Program-made: the position numbers and the translations under genes
Notes under the pieces: model-generated
The model's database searches: none
Told to the model about the DNA's origin: nothing
Seen by the model: only the letters and a program-made list of their open reading frames with translations
Assembly: GCA_002477945.1 (NCBI GenBank)
Contig: DLLF01000036.1
Span: 27,900 to 91,899, forward strand
DNA: 64,000 nucleotides
From: Bacteroidales bacterium UBA7569
GTDB taxonomy: Bacteria > Bacteroidota > Bacteroidia > Bacteroidales > Paludibacteraceae
Direction of reading: 5' to 3'
Part shown: positions 27,365-36,851 of the stretch, piece by piece
Layout: each line of letters begins with the position of its first letter
Position numbering within the stretch: the stretch's first letter is position 1

Positions 27365-28420
27365 ATGGTTCGTTTTGCAGTCATAGGGCAAGGGCATATA
27401 GGTAAACGCCATGCCGAGATGATTCGTCGCAATCCAGACGCGCAGTTGGTTGCTGTTTGTGATATCCTGCCCAAGGAAGAAACAGGATGCTCGGAGATAA
27501 AAGTCCCCTATTTCCGCTCTATAGATGAACTGCTTGCTGCAGGATTGGATATAGATGTTGTGAACATCTGTACGCCGAACGCTTTCCATGCACCCTATGC
27601 TGTCAAAGCCTTGGAAGCAGGAAAACATATTGTCATTGAGAAACCTGTGGCACTCACCAAGGCAGATGCCGAGAAAGTGTTGTTTAAGTCTCTGCAGATG
27701 TCCCGCTACGTGTGGTGCGTTATGCAAAACCGTTATTCGCCCCCGTCGGTATGGTTGAAGGAAGTCCTGCAAAAACGCTTGCTCGGAAATATCTATATGG
27801 TGAAATTGGATTGTTTCTGGAATCGGGATGAACGTTACTATAAAGCGGGTAATTGGCATGGAACAAAAGACTTGGATGGAGGAACACTCTTTACGCAATT
27901 CTCTCATTTCATTGACATCATGTATTGGCTCTTTGGAGATATATGCCACATCAAGGGAAACTTTGCGGACTTCAATCACCAGAAGACGACGGATTTTGAA
28001 GACTCCGGAGTCGTTTGTTTCGACTTTGTGAATGGCGGAATGGGCTGTCTCAACTATTCCACTGCCGTGTACGACACCAACTTGGAGTCTTCGATGACTA
28101 TTGTTGGTGAACGTGGTACCATAAAGGTCGCAGGGCAATATATGAATGAGGTCGTCTATTGCCATATCAAAGATTATGAGATGCCCGTTCTGCCGCCTTG
28201 CAATCCTGCCAACGATTATGGTGCTTACAAGGGATCTGCACAGAATCATCACTATGTGATTCAAAATGTGGTTGAGACCTTGCAAAATGGTGGTACCATT
28301 ACCACCAATCTTTTGGAGGGACTTAAAGTCGTGGATATAATCGAACGAATCTACGAAGTGCGTGATTCGCAGTGGAAAAAAGTGGGAGGTAAAGATAATA
28401 CAATCGGTAAAAATGACTGA
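27365..28420 (+). CDS. wbpB: WbpB/WlbA-type UDP-GlcNAcA 3-dehydrogenase
   Basis: Gfo/Idh/MocA oxidoreductase of 351 residues. The Rossmann motif is VIGQGHIGKRH, the catalytic-domain EKP motif appears in IVIEKPVALT, and YYKAGNWHGTKDLDGGTL with QFSHFIDIMYW matches the WlbA/WbpB subgroup that oxidises C3 of UDP-GlcNAcA. It would use 2-oxoglutarate to recycle the bound NAD in known homologues. It lies 16 bp after wbpD, in the same operon. A WbpE-type aminotransferase for the next step is in this window at 53575-54705. Confidence 0.87.
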   Translation: MVRFAVIGQGHIGKRHAEMIRRNPDAQLVAVCDILPKEETGCSEIKVPYFRSIDELLAAGLDIDVVNICTPNAFHAPYAVKALEAGKHIVIEKPVALTKADAEKVLFKSLQMSRYVWCVMQNRYSPPSVWLKEVLQKRLLGNIYMVKLDCFWNRDERYYKAGNWHGTKDLDGGTLFTQFSHFIDIMYWLFGDICHIKGNFADFNHQKTTDFEDSGVVCFDFVNGGMGCLNYSTAVYDTNLESSMTIVGERGTIKVAGQYMNEVVYCHIKDYEMPVLPPCNPANDYGAYKGSAQNHHYVIQNVVETLQNGGTITTNLLEGLKVVDIIERIYEVRDSQWKKVGGKDNTIGKND

Positions 28421-28446
28421 TAAATAACCGAATCAATAGTGTGACT

Positions 28447-28923
28447 ATGATACAACGTATTCAATCTTTGTGGCTTTTGTTGGTGGTGCTGTGTGGCGTT
28501 CTTCTCTGCTGTTTGCCCTCAATGCGGTTCTTTCCTGAACTGACTGCAGAGGCGCAAAATCTCTACGAGTTCCGTTTCGCAGGTATGTGGAATCTGTCTC
28601 AAGAACCCCGTCTGATGGTTATGCCGGTATGGGCGTTGGCTGTTCTGGAAGTTTCCATTCCGTTGTTGGCGCTGGTGACGATCTTTCTTTTCCGCCATCG
28701 TATTGTGCAAGCACGTCTCTGTGCCGTCAATATCTTGCTCATGGTGGGTTATTATGTAGCACTGGCTGTCTATACATGGGCGGCTTGTGCCAATTTTGCC
28801 GTAACATGGCACCCAACTGTTTGGACTTCTTTGTTCTTGGTGAGCATAGTGCTTTCTTTTATGGCAGTGCGGGCTATTTTGCGTGATGAGGCTCTTGTCC
28901 GTGCAGCGGATCGGTTACGTTGA
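28447..28923 (+). CDS. DUF4293 family membrane protein
   Basis: A 158-residue protein with four predicted helices (about 6-24, 60-80, 90-115 and 122-143) and a typical opening MIQRIQSLWLLLV, matching the Bacteroidetes-specific DUF4293 group. Function is unknown. A GTG at 28441 could extend it by two residues; the ATG at 28447 matches the usual start. It follows wbpB by 26 bp and precedes gdhA by 58 bp. Confidence 0.8.
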   Translation: MIQRIQSLWLLLVVLCGVLLCCLPSMRFFPELTAEAQNLYEFRFAGMWNLSQEPRLMVMPVWALAVLEVSIPLLALVTIFLFRHRIVQARLCAVNILLMVGYYVALAVYTWAACANFAVTWHPTVWTSLFLVSIVLSFMAVRAILRDEALVRAADRLR

Positions 28924-28981
28924 TAGATACACGCAAGAATAAGTGTCATGTAAAAACATTATCCTTAAAGCTAATCACAAT

Positions 28982-30328
28982 ATGAAAACGGAAACAATTA
29001 TGCAGCAACTTGCTGCAAAGCACCCGGGCGAAGCAGAATACCTGCAGGCAGTCCAGGAAGTACTCGAGTCCATCGAGCCGGTGTACAACCAGCATCCTGA
29101 GTTTGAGAAAGCCAAAATCGTTGAGCGTATGGTAGAGCCGGATCGTATCTTCACGTTCCGTGTTACTTGGGTGGATGACAACGGCGAAGTACAGACCAAC
29201 CTCGGCTATCGTGTACAGTTCAACTCGGCTATCGGCCCTTACAAAGGCGGACTCCGTTTCCACAAGGCTGTTACCCCGAGTATGCTGAAGTTCCTCGGCT
29301 TTGAGCAGACATTCAAAAACGCCCTCACCACATTGCCTATGGGTGGTGCAAAGGGTGGTTCCGACTTTGACCCCGTTGGCAAATCCGACGCTGAAATCAT
29401 GCGCTTCTGCCAGGCATTCATGCTGGAGTTGTGGCGTTGCATCGGTCCCGACCAGGATATTCCTGCAGGTGACGTAGGCGTTGGCGGTCGTGAAATCGGC
29501 TTCCTCAACGGCATGTATCAGAAGTTGGCTCGCCAATACCACACAGGTGTCCTCACCGGCAAGGGTATGACGTGGGGTGGTTCTATCCTCCGTCCCGAGG
29601 CTACCGGTTTCGGTGCACTCTATTTCACACAGCACGTGCTCCACACCGCAGGTCACGACATCAAGGGCAAGACAGTGGCTCTCTCGGGCTTCGGCAACGT
29701 GGCATGGGGTGCTGCTATCAAGGCTAAGGAGTTGGGTGCCAAGGTGGTTGCTATCTCGGGTCCGGACGGCGTTTGCGCTATCCCTGAGGGTATCACCGAC
29801 GAGATGATTGACTATATGCTCGTGATGCGTGCTTCCAACCGCAACAAGGTGCAGGATATGGCTGACAAGTTCCCCGCACAGGCTCACTTCACCGCAGGCA
29901 AGAAGGCTTGGTCGGTTAAGTGCGACATCGCTCTGCCTTGCGCATTCCAGAACGAACTCAGTGAAGACGACGCTAAGGAGTTGGTTGCTAACGGCACATG
30001 GTGCTGCTGCGAGGTAAGTAACATGGGTTGCCAACCCGGTGCTATTCACTTCTTCCAGGCACAACCGGGCTTCTTGTTTGCTCCGGGCAAGGCTGTGAAC
30101 GCAGGTGGTGTGGCTACTTCGGGTCTCGAAATGACGCAGAATGCCGAGCACCTCAGTTGGACCGCAAAAGAGGTTGACGAGCGTCTCCACCACATCATGC
30201 AGTCTATCCACGAGCAGTGCGTTAAGTTCGGCACGCAACCCGACGGCAAGATTGACTATGTCAAGGGTGCTAACATCGCCGGCTTCATGAAGGTCGCTCA
30301 GGCTATGCTGGAGCAAGGGACTATCTAA
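28982..30328 (+). CDS. gdhA: Glutamate dehydrogenase (hexameric)
   Basis: Interconverts glutamate with 2-oxoglutarate and ammonia. At 448 residues it belongs to the hexameric class. Motifs: GPYKGGLRFH and TTLPMGGAKGGSDFDP (substrate and catalytic Lys region), and the dinucleotide-binding VALSGFGNVAWGAA. The absence of an Asp-type specificity change cannot be judged by eye, so NAD versus NADP use is left open. The ATG at 28982 is used; a GTG at 28943 would add 13 residues before the conserved start. Codon use is sharply biased to C-ending codons, as expected for a very highly expressed gene. kbl follows 21 bp later. Confidence 0.96.
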   Translation: MKTETIMQQLAAKHPGEAEYLQAVQEVLESIEPVYNQHPEFEKAKIVERMVEPDRIFTFRVTWVDDNGEVQTNLGYRVQFNSAIGPYKGGLRFHKAVTPSMLKFLGFEQTFKNALTTLPMGGAKGGSDFDPVGKSDAEIMRFCQAFMLELWRCIGPDQDIPAGDVGVGGREIGFLNGMYQKLARQYHTGVLTGKGMTWGGSILRPEATGFGALYFTQHVLHTAGHDIKGKTVALSGFGNVAWGAAIKAKELGAKVVAISGPDGVCAIPEGITDEMIDYMLVMRASNRNKVQDMADKFPAQAHFTAGKKAWSVKCDIALPCAFQNELSEDDAKELVANGTWCCCEVSNMGCQPGAIHFFQAQPGFLFAPGKAVNAGGVATSGLEMTQNAEHLSWTAKEVDERLHHIMQSIHEQCVKFGTQPDGKIDYVKGANIAGFMKVAQAMLEQGTI

Positions 30329-30349
30329 TCTATCTATAATATATAAGGT

Positions 30350-31540
30350 ATGTACACCGAGTTTCAAAAGCACCTGCAGGCTACCTTGCAAGACATCAAG
30401 GACGCAGGGCTTTACAAAAACGAACGTATCATCATCACGCCGCAATCCTCCGCCATCAAGGTGGAGGGCGGCAAAGATGTGATTAACTTCTGCGCCAACA
30501 ACTATCTGGGCTTGGCTGACAACCGCGAACTCATTCAGGCGGCTAAAGACCGCATGGACTCGCGCGGCTACGGCATGGCTTCGGTGCGTTTCATCTGCGG
30601 TACGCAGGACACCCACAAGCAACTCGAAAAGGCCATCTCTGATTTCTTCGGCACCGAGGACACCATCCTCTATGCGGCTTGTTTCGATGCCAACGGCGGT
30701 CTCTTCGAGCCCCTGCTCACCGACCAGGACGCTATCATCTCCGATGCCCTCAACCACGCCTCGATTATCGACGGTGTCCGTCTCTGCAAGGCTGTGCGCT
30801 ATCGCTATGCCAATGGCGATATGGCTGACCTCGAGGAGCAACTCAAGAAGGCGCAGGCACAGCGTTTCCGCATCATCGCTACCGACGGTGTCTTCTCCAT
30901 GGACGGCAATGTCTGCCCGCTGGACAAGATTTACGAGTTGGCACAGAAATACGATGCCATGGTCATGGTGGACGAGAGCCACTCGGCAGGTGTCGTAGGC
31001 AAGACGGGACACGGTGTTACCGAGCAGTTCAACCTCCGCGGCAAAATCGAGGTGCTCACGGGTACCCTCGGCAAAGCGTTTGGCGGCTCTGTAGGTGGTT
31101 TCACCACGGGGCGCAAGGAGATTATCGACCTTCTCCGTCAGCGCAGCCGTCCGTATCTGTTCTCCAACTCTATCCCGCCGATGATTGCGGCTGCAGGGTT
31201 GAAGACCTTCGAGATACTCACCCGCAGCAACGAACTGCAGGACCGCCTGCATGCCAACACCGACTACTTTGTCGGCAAGATGAAGGAAGCCGGCTTCGAC
31301 ATCAAGCCCACCCAGTCTGCCATCTGCGCAGTCATGCTCTACGACGCTCGCCTGAGCCAGGAGTTCGCTGCCGCTTTGCAGGACGAGGGCATCTATGTCA
31401 CGGGCTTCTACTATCCTGTTGTGCCGCAAGGGCAGGCGCGTATCCGCGTCCAACTGTCGGCTGCGCACACGCGCGAGCAACTGGATAAGGGTGTTGCCGC
31501 TTTCGTCAAAGTGGGCAAAGCACTCGGCGTCCTGAAGTAG
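30350..31540 (+). CDS. kbl: Glycine C-acetyltransferase (2-amino-3-ketobutyrate CoA ligase)
   Basis: PLP-dependent alpha-oxoamine synthase that splits 2-amino-3-oxobutyrate with CoA into glycine and acetyl-CoA, the second step of threonine breakdown. It has 396 residues. Key motifs: INFCANNYLGLADN, GYGMASVRFICGTQDTHKQLE, VMVDESHSAGVVG and the PLP lysine in LTGTLGKAFGG. It shares strong C-ending codon bias with gdhA just upstream. Its partner tdh lies about 1 kb downstream, separated by an outer-membrane-type gene on the other strand. Confidence 0.97.
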   Translation: MYTEFQKHLQATLQDIKDAGLYKNERIIITPQSSAIKVEGGKDVINFCANNYLGLADNRELIQAAKDRMDSRGYGMASVRFICGTQDTHKQLEKAISDFFGTEDTILYAACFDANGGLFEPLLTDQDAIISDALNHASIIDGVRLCKAVRYRYANGDMADLEEQLKKAQAQRFRIIATDGVFSMDGNVCPLDKIYELAQKYDAMVMVDESHSAGVVGKTGHGVTEQFNLRGKIEVLTGTLGKAFGGSVGGFTTGRKEIIDLLRQRSRPYLFSNSIPPMIAAAGLKTFEILTRSNELQDRLHANTDYFVGKMKEAGFDIKPTQSAICAVMLYDARLSQEFAAALQDEGIYVTGFYYPVVPQGQARIRVQLSAAHTREQLDKGVAAFVKVGKALGVLK

Positions 31541-31650
31541 AGATTACCATGGGTAGAATGAGGTTGAAGCACGAGGTTCAGCATCTGTCACTTCCTGTTT
31601 TTCTAACAACGGAGTGGAGTAAGTGAACTCGGTTTTGTCAACGGAATAAA

Positions 31651-31697
31651 GATAACAAGAAAGGCTTCTATGATATATAGAAGCCTTTCTTGTTATC
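31651..31697. terminator. Bidirectional terminator between kbl and the barrel gene
   Basis: A 20-bp perfect stem: GATAACAAGAAAGGCTTCTA (31651-31670) with its complement at 31678-31697 across a 7-nt loop. T-rich tracts arise on both strands. It serves kbl (plus) and the barrel gene (minus). Confidence 0.88.
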
Positions 31698-31711
31698 TGA
31701 ATATGAGTCAG

Positions 31712-32464
31712 TCAGTTGAAGAATAACGATAGTCCTACCGAACAGGTAATTGACCCCGAAGGGCTTTGTATCTTTCTTTGTGCCATGGCGGCTTTGTCTA
31801 TAAGGGTTGGCATAAGGTGTTGCGTATAGGCTATTTCTGCAAATACTCCGAAGTTACTGAAGATAAACCATTCTACACCTGCCGAGAAACGCAGGGTAGG
31901 GATGTATGACGTCCTGTCCGTGAGGCTGTAGTTCTCATCGCCGTTCGTTGTGACGTTTTTCACTATGGCGATATTGACACCGGGGTCAATGGCAGCAAAG
32001 AAGTCCCATGGATGAAAGTACGGCTTTTCATAGAACGCACGGATATCACGTACCAACGGAATACGGTAACCAGCACCTATGCTGATAGTATGATACCATA
32101 CCTCACCCGATGAAACATTGGTCCCTTCTATAAGCAAATTGCTGTACGTACGGGAATGGGCATCGTAGGCAATGAAAGCGTATGCCCCATAGTTCTTGCG
32201 ATGTCGCCAACCCAGTCGCATGGCGGAATTGAATGCCCCGCTTTCTGTGCCGTTGGGGCAAAAACTGCCGCCAACAACAGTAGGCAGGTCCAATGCGTCA
32301 AAGAAATCACCGAAAGTATATCGTTGTTTTGCTTTCTGAGAAACTGTTTCCGTCGAATCTTTTACAATATCTTCTCCAATGGGAATGTTTTCTGCCCTCA
32401 TGATGCATGGAAAACGGAATAGACAGAGTAGCACAATGGTTTGAAAAAGGAACAATCTTTTCAT
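31712..32464 (-). CDS. Predicted outer-membrane beta-barrel protein
   Basis: A 250-residue exported protein. The start at 32464 gives MKRLFLFQTIVLLCLF, a signal peptide ending near AENIP; a longer reading from 32509 is rejected because the extra residues are not signal-like. From about residue 55 the sequence alternates aromatic and polar residues in beta-strands with turn signals (LGWRHRKNYGAYAFIAYDAH, GAGYRIPLV, RFSAGVEWFIF, VGLSLFFN) and ends in Phe-Asn near a C-terminal aromatic, as in porin-like barrels. Function unknown. It sits on the opposite strand between kbl and tdh, head-to-head with tdh. Confidence 0.75.
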   Translation of the reverse strand: MKRLFLFQTIVLLCLFRFPCIMRAENIPIGEDIVKDSTETVSQKAKQRYTFGDFFDALDLPTVVGGSFCPNGTESGAFNSAMRLGWRHRKNYGAYAFIAYDAHSRTYSNLLIEGTNVSSGEVWYHTISIGAGYRIPLVRDIRAFYEKPYFHPWDFFAAIDPGVNIAIVKNVTTNGDENYSLTDRTSYIPTLRFSAGVEWFIFSNFGVFAEIAYTQHLMPTLIDKAAMAQRKIQSPSGSITCSVGLSLFFN

Positions 32465-32513
32465 TTTATCATGACAATTAGTCAGGCAAAGGTAGTGTTT
32501 TTTCGTCATAATG

Positions 32514-32545
32514 TTTGTGTATCTTTCTCAAAAGAGGTAATTTTG
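32514..32545 (+). promoter_or_regulatory. Promoter for tdh
   Basis: TTTG at 32514-32517, a 20-bp spacer and TAATTTTG at 32538-32545. It shows that the tdh start is the ATG at 32567 and not an upstream one, with a leader of about 17 nt. Confidence 0.82.
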
Positions 32546-32566
32546 CGCAATAAACGTACTCTGCGT

Positions 32567-33598
32567 ATGAAGGCTCTTGTGAAACGTTACCCCGAGAAGG
32601 GAATTTGGTTGGAAGAGGTTCCTGTGCCTAAGATAGGTATAAACGATGTACTCATTCGTGTGAAAAAAGCCGCTATATGTGGCACTGACCTCCACATGTA
32701 CAAGTGGGACAAATGGTCGCAAACGCACTGCACTCCTCCCTATATCATGGGGCATGAATTTGTTGGCGAAGTGGTGGAAGTCGGTCAGGGTGTGCGCACG
32801 GTTCATGTCGGGGAGCGGGTCACTGCCGAGGGGCATATCGTGTGTGGTACGTGTCGTAATTGTCGCCGTGGTATGGGGCATGTGTGTGAACATAGTCTCT
32901 CTGTGGGCATCTTTGGTAAGGATGGGGCTTTTGCGGAATATGTAACAATTCCCGAGTCGAATATAGTTCACTTGCGTCCCGAGATTTCTGATGACTTTGC
33001 TGCCATCATGGATCCCTTTGGCAACGCCACGCACACCGCGCTGGCATTCCCGCTCTTGGGCGAGGACGTCCTCATCACGGGTGCAGGTCTCATTGGTACT
33101 ATGGCTGCGGGTATCTGCCGTTACGCAGGTGCCAAACACGTGGTCGTAACCGACATCAACGAACTCCGTCTCGACATCGCCAAGAAGATGGGCGCAACGC
33201 TTACCGTCAACGGTGCGAAGGGCGAGACTATCCAAGGGGCGATGGAGCAACTCGGTATCCGAGGCTTCGACGTGGGACTCGAGATGTCCGGCGCACCCGC
33301 TGCGTTTAATGATATGATTTCCCACATGTACAAAGGTGCCAACATCGCACAACTCGGCATCCTCCCTGAGGATACAAAAGTTAATTGGTCAGATGTAATC
33401 TTCAACGCTCTGACTATCAAGGGTATCACCGGTCGCCGCATGTGGGAGACCTGGTACCAAATGGAGCAGATGCTGCTCGGAGGTCTTGACCTTAGTCCCG
33501 TCATTACGCATCATTTTCCCTTGGAGGAGTTCCAGAAAGGCTTCGATGTCATGGAATCTGGACAATGTGGAAAAGTAATATTGGAAATAGCAAAATAA
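32567..33598 (+). CDS. tdh: L-threonine 3-dehydrogenase
   Basis: Zinc-dependent MDR dehydrogenase oxidising L-threonine to 2-amino-3-oxobutyrate with NAD, the substrate of Kbl. It has 343 residues: catalytic zinc Cys38 in AAICGTDLHMY and MGHEFVGEV, structural zinc site CGTCRNCRRGMGHVC, and Rossmann motif ITGAGLIGTMAAG. An upstream extension to 32441 is excluded by the promoter position. Base use changes within the gene: the first 450 bp use mixed codons, whereas from about 33015 to 33320 nearly every codon ends in C or G, suggesting a mosaic or stronger selection. It begins an independent unit. Confidence 0.95.
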   Translation: MKALVKRYPEKGIWLEEVPVPKIGINDVLIRVKKAAICGTDLHMYKWDKWSQTHCTPPYIMGHEFVGEVVEVGQGVRTVHVGERVTAEGHIVCGTCRNCRRGMGHVCEHSLSVGIFGKDGAFAEYVTIPESNIVHLRPEISDDFAAIMDPFGNATHTALAFPLLGEDVLITGAGLIGTMAAGICRYAGAKHVVVTDINELRLDIAKKMGATLTVNGAKGETIQGAMEQLGIRGFDVGLEMSGAPAAFNDMISHMYKGANIAQLGILPEDTKVNWSDVIFNALTIKGITGRRMWETWYQMEQMLLGGLDLSPVITHHFPLEEFQKGFDVMESGQCGKVILEIAK

Positions 33599-33623
33599 AA
33601 TAGTAACATTAAATTGATAAAGA

Positions 33624-36509
33624 ATGAAGAAGATTTTTCTGAGTGTATTGCTGTCGGTTTTCGTGCTTGTGGCTAATGCGCAATTGCCGCAGGGGCTGAC
33701 GCAATACAAGTTGGACAATGGTCTGACGGTCTATCTGTGGGAAGATCACGACCAACCCGATGTAACGGGCTATGTTGTGACGCGTGCCGGTTCTATTGAT
33801 GAACCTAAGGAATATACGGGTCTTGCCCACTATCTTGAACACATGCTCTTCAAGGGGACGCAGGAGATTGGTGCCTTGGATTGGGAAAAAGAGAAACCGC
33901 TCTATGAGGAGATTATTCGTCTCTATGATGAATTCTCCGATGCCACCGATCCCGTGTTGCGTGACACCCTTACCAAGAAAATTAACCGTGTGTCTCGAGA
34001 AGCCGCAAAATATACGGCTACCGATGATTTCTCCAACCTCATCTCTGGTATGGGGGGCGAAGGACTCAATGCAGGAACAAGTTACGATCAGACGGTCTAT
34101 TACAACAATTTCCCTGCCTACCAGATGGAAAAATGGCTCACCATCTATGCCGATCGTCTCATCAACCCTGTCTTCCGCTCTTTCCAGGCGGAGTTGGAAA
34201 ATGTGTTCGAGGAATACAATATGTATCAGGACTATCCGCAGACACATGCTCAGGAGTTTATGTTCTCCCACCTCTATGCAGGTCACCCCTACGAGCGTGA
34301 CATCATCGGTACGCCCGAGCACCTAAAGAATCCGCGTCTCTCTCGTCTGATTGAGTTCTACAATACCTGGTATGTGCCTAACAATATGGCACTTGTTCTT
34401 GTGGGTAACTTCAATACGGAGACTACCAAACCTTTGATAGAAAAGACCTTCAGCCGTCTGCAGGCAAAGCCTCTTCCCGAGCGTCCGCAATATCCTGAGG
34501 CTGACTTCACGGGCAACCCCAAGTATAGTACCAAGGCAGGCTATTATCCTCAGATCGTATGGGGCTACAAAGGTGTGAAAGTGGGGCATGAAGACGAAAC
34601 TGCCCTCAGTTTCGTCGTGAGTCTGCTCTCCAACTCTATGAACACGGGCTTGCTGGACAAAATTACCCTCAATGGTGAAGTCTCCTACGCAGGTGCCGAT
34701 CTCGACTCTCGCCGCGACCAGGGGCGTATCCTCGTTTCGGCTGTTCCCTATTTTGATGTGGAACAACGCCAATATGAGTCCAACCGTGCAACCGAACGAA
34801 TCATCTTCAACGAGATCGACAAACTCAAAACGGGCAATATCGAAGATTGGCTGATTCAGTCCGTCAAGGAAATGTACAACCAACTCTATTCTGTTATGCT
34901 TGAGTCTGCATCGTCCAAAACGAATATCTTGGTCGGTTCATTCACCTATCAGACTCCGCTCGAAGAGGTCTTCACCGAATTGGATCGAATTAATGCCCTT
35001 ACCAAAGACGATATCATCCGTGTGGCTAAGAAGTATTTCGATGCCGACTATATGACGCTTGCTGTCGAAGAAGGTACTCCTAAAAAGAATAAACTCAAGA
35101 AGCCGGAGATTCAGCCTCTCGATCCCCCAACGGGCGTGGAAACCGAGTATGCGAAAAACTTCAAGCAACTGCCGACCGGTACGGTGGAGGAAGTGTACAA
35201 CAATTTTGCAGACGTACGCAAAGAAACAGTGTCAGAAGATGTGAATCTCTATTACACTCCCAATACGAAGAACAATATCTTCTCGCTTGTCCTCCGCTAT
35301 GGCGTGGGGGCTCACGAGTTGCCTCTCCTTCCCTATGCAGTGTCTCTGCTCGAAACGGCTGGTGTCATGCCTTCCACCGATGCACAGCAGTTCCGCCGAC
35401 AACTCTCTGAATTGGGCGGACGTTGCTCCTACGATGTGGACGACAACTATCTCTATATCTCTATCTCCGGTAAAGACGAAAACCTTGAGCAAATCTGCGA
35501 ATTGGTTAACCGCCAGATGTTTATGCCTAAGTTGGATAAAAAACAGTTGGATAATATCAAGGGTTCGGAACTGTCTTCCCGTCTCACGGAGTCCAAGCAG
35601 TCTTCTGTATTGAGTAGTGCGCTCTATGCGTATGCGCTCTATGGAAAGAACTCTCCCTATATCGATCGTGTCAATTTCATGGACATCTATAAGTTGGGCA
35701 TACCGGAGTTGCATGCTGTCTTCACGGCGGCAAAACAATATGCGCTTGATGCACACTATGTAGGTACCCGCTCCTTCGAAGATGTACGTAGCGTTTTGGC
35801 TCTCACGGAGGGTATTCAGGCTTCCAAGTCGCCTTATGTCCGCGATCGTGTCACCTACGACAAGAACACAATACTCTTCTTGCCCAATAACGAGATGCAG
35901 CAAGCCAAAATCTATTTCTATATCAACGGAAACCCCTACCAACTGAAGGATGACGTTTCGCGTATGGCGTTCGACCAGTACTTCTCGGGGGGCTTCTCAG
36001 GACTGGTGATGAACGAGATTCGTGAAAAACGCTCTATGGCATACACTGCCTATGGTTATGATGCAACGCCTGCCCTTATTGGCAAGGATGGTTATTTCAT
36101 CGGTTATGTCGGAACCCAGTCCGACAAGGTGGCGGATGCTATCGACGTCTATATGGACTTGCTCAACAATATGCCTGAATATGCCGATCGGGTAGGGGAC
36201 ATCAAAACCTATCTCCGTCAGGCATCACTCACGGCGAAACCTTCGTTCCGCAACAAGAGCCTTGTCTTTGCAGAATGGCAGCGTCTGGGCTATACCGACG
36301 ATCCCGCTCGTATCCACATGCCCGAGATTGATAACCTTACTTTCGATCAGATCCTTTCTTTCTATAAACAGAACATACAGGGACGACCCGTCACGATTGT
36401 CATTACCGGCGATCCCAAGTTGATCAATCTCAAGCAGATTCAGAAAAACCATGGCAAGATAACCAAAGTGTCCAAGGGACGGCTCTTTAGTGCATTGGAT
36501 TTGGAATAA
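33624..36509 (+). CDS. M16-family zinc peptidase, exported
   Basis: A 961-residue insulinase/pitrilysin-type peptidase with a signal peptide (cleavage near VANAQ, residue 20). The inverted zinc motif HYLEH is at residues 69-73 and the third ligand lies in AELENVFEEYNMY. Four M16 subdomains are expected; the N-terminal pair holds the active site and the C-terminal pair begins near 520 (YYTPNTKNNIFSLVLRYG). The second half lacks an HxxEH, as usual. It probably degrades peptides in the periplasm. It follows tdh by 25 bp with no separate promoter seen, so it may share the tdh transcript. Confidence 0.92.
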   Translation: MKKIFLSVLLSVFVLVANAQLPQGLTQYKLDNGLTVYLWEDHDQPDVTGYVVTRAGSIDEPKEYTGLAHYLEHMLFKGTQEIGALDWEKEKPLYEEIIRLYDEFSDATDPVLRDTLTKKINRVSREAAKYTATDDFSNLISGMGGEGLNAGTSYDQTVYYNNFPAYQMEKWLTIYADRLINPVFRSFQAELENVFEEYNMYQDYPQTHAQEFMFSHLYAGHPYERDIIGTPEHLKNPRLSRLIEFYNTWYVPNNMALVLVGNFNTETTKPLIEKTFSRLQAKPLPERPQYPEADFTGNPKYSTKAGYYPQIVWGYKGVKVGHEDETALSFVVSLLSNSMNTGLLDKITLNGEVSYAGADLDSRRDQGRILVSAVPYFDVEQRQYESNRATERIIFNEIDKLKTGNIEDWLIQSVKEMYNQLYSVMLESASSKTNILVGSFTYQTPLEEVFTELDRINALTKDDIIRVAKKYFDADYMTLAVEEGTPKKNKLKKPEIQPLDPPTGVETEYAKNFKQLPTGTVEEVYNNFADVRKETVSEDVNLYYTPNTKNNIFSLVLRYGVGAHELPLLPYAVSLLETAGVMPSTDAQQFRRQLSELGGRCSYDVDDNYLYISISGKDENLEQICELVNRQMFMPKLDKKQLDNIKGSELSSRLTESKQSSVLSSALYAYALYGKNSPYIDRVNFMDIYKLGIPELHAVFTAAKQYALDAHYVGTRSFEDVRSVLALTEGIQASKSPYVRDRVTYDKNTILFLPNNEMQQAKIYFYINGNPYQLKDDVSRMAFDQYFSGGFSGLVMNEIREKRSMAYTAYGYDATPALIGKDGYFIGYVGTQSDKVADAIDVYMDLLNNMPEYADRVGDIKTYLRQASLTAKPSFRNKSLVFAEWQRLGYTDDPARIHMPEIDNLTFDQILSFYKQNIQGRPVTIVITGDPKLINLKQIQKNHGKITKVSKGRLFSALDLE

Positions 36510-36558
36510 TCGGTTTTTCTGAGGTTGCAGATAGCACCTCTTTGAAACTTGGCTGCAT

Positions 36559-36595
36559 AGCAGGGAAACACGCATTCACACCGTGCTTCCCTGCT
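36559..36595 (+). terminator. Hairpin after the M16 gene, likely terminator
   Basis: AGCAGGGAA (36559-36567) pairs with TTCCCTGCT (36587-36595), with an inner CACG/CGTG stem around a 9-nt loop. The T tract is weak. Confidence 0.6.
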
Positions 36596-36723
36596 GTCAT
36601 TATGCTCTTTGGGCTTGGCAATATAGCCGTAATGGTAGCAACAGGGAGAACGTAACGGAAACTACTGGTGTGCCTTGGCAGAGCGATAGCATCGCCCGCA
36701 TCTGTTTTCCGCTTTCCTTTCTC

Positions 36724-36777
36724 CTACGACCCCTCAAGCCGACCTCAACGACCCCTCAACGACCCCTTATTGAGAAA
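36724..36777 (+). repeat. 11-bp tandem array, locus 5
   Basis: Units CTACGACCCCT, CAAGCCGACCT, CAACGACCCCT and CAACGACCCCT, ending in TATTGAG. The array opens a longer composite repeat region reaching to 37050 in the convergent gap before clpB. Confidence 0.85.
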
Positions 36778-36798
36778 TGGAAATGAAGTCGGCAAAGC

Positions 36799-36833
36799 CA
36801 AATCGTACATTGTACATCGTCAAATCGTAAATC
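36799..36833 (+). repeat. ATCGTACATC element (copy 2)
   Basis: A 35-bp block of repeated ATCGTACATC-like words, identical to 855-889 but for one base. In both places it comes 15-25 bp after an 11-bp array on the same strand. Confidence 0.8.
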
Positions 36834-36851
36834 TGTTATTGTTTCCTATCG

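Noticed and set aside
28946..31480. Very long minus-strand reading frame opposite gdhA and kbl
   Set aside because: It mirrors two well-supported genes with strong C-ending codon bias, which removes antisense stops. It shows no family motifs and no promoter.
31556..31600. A possible reverse-strand copy of the 11-bp array (AGGTTGAAGCA, CGAGGTTCAGC)
   Set aside because: Only two loosely similar units could be found, with no CGACCCCT core, so I do not count it as an eighth locus.
32441..32566. N-terminal extension of tdh
   Set aside because: A consensus promoter lies inside this interval, and the extra residues precede the conserved start of the enzyme.
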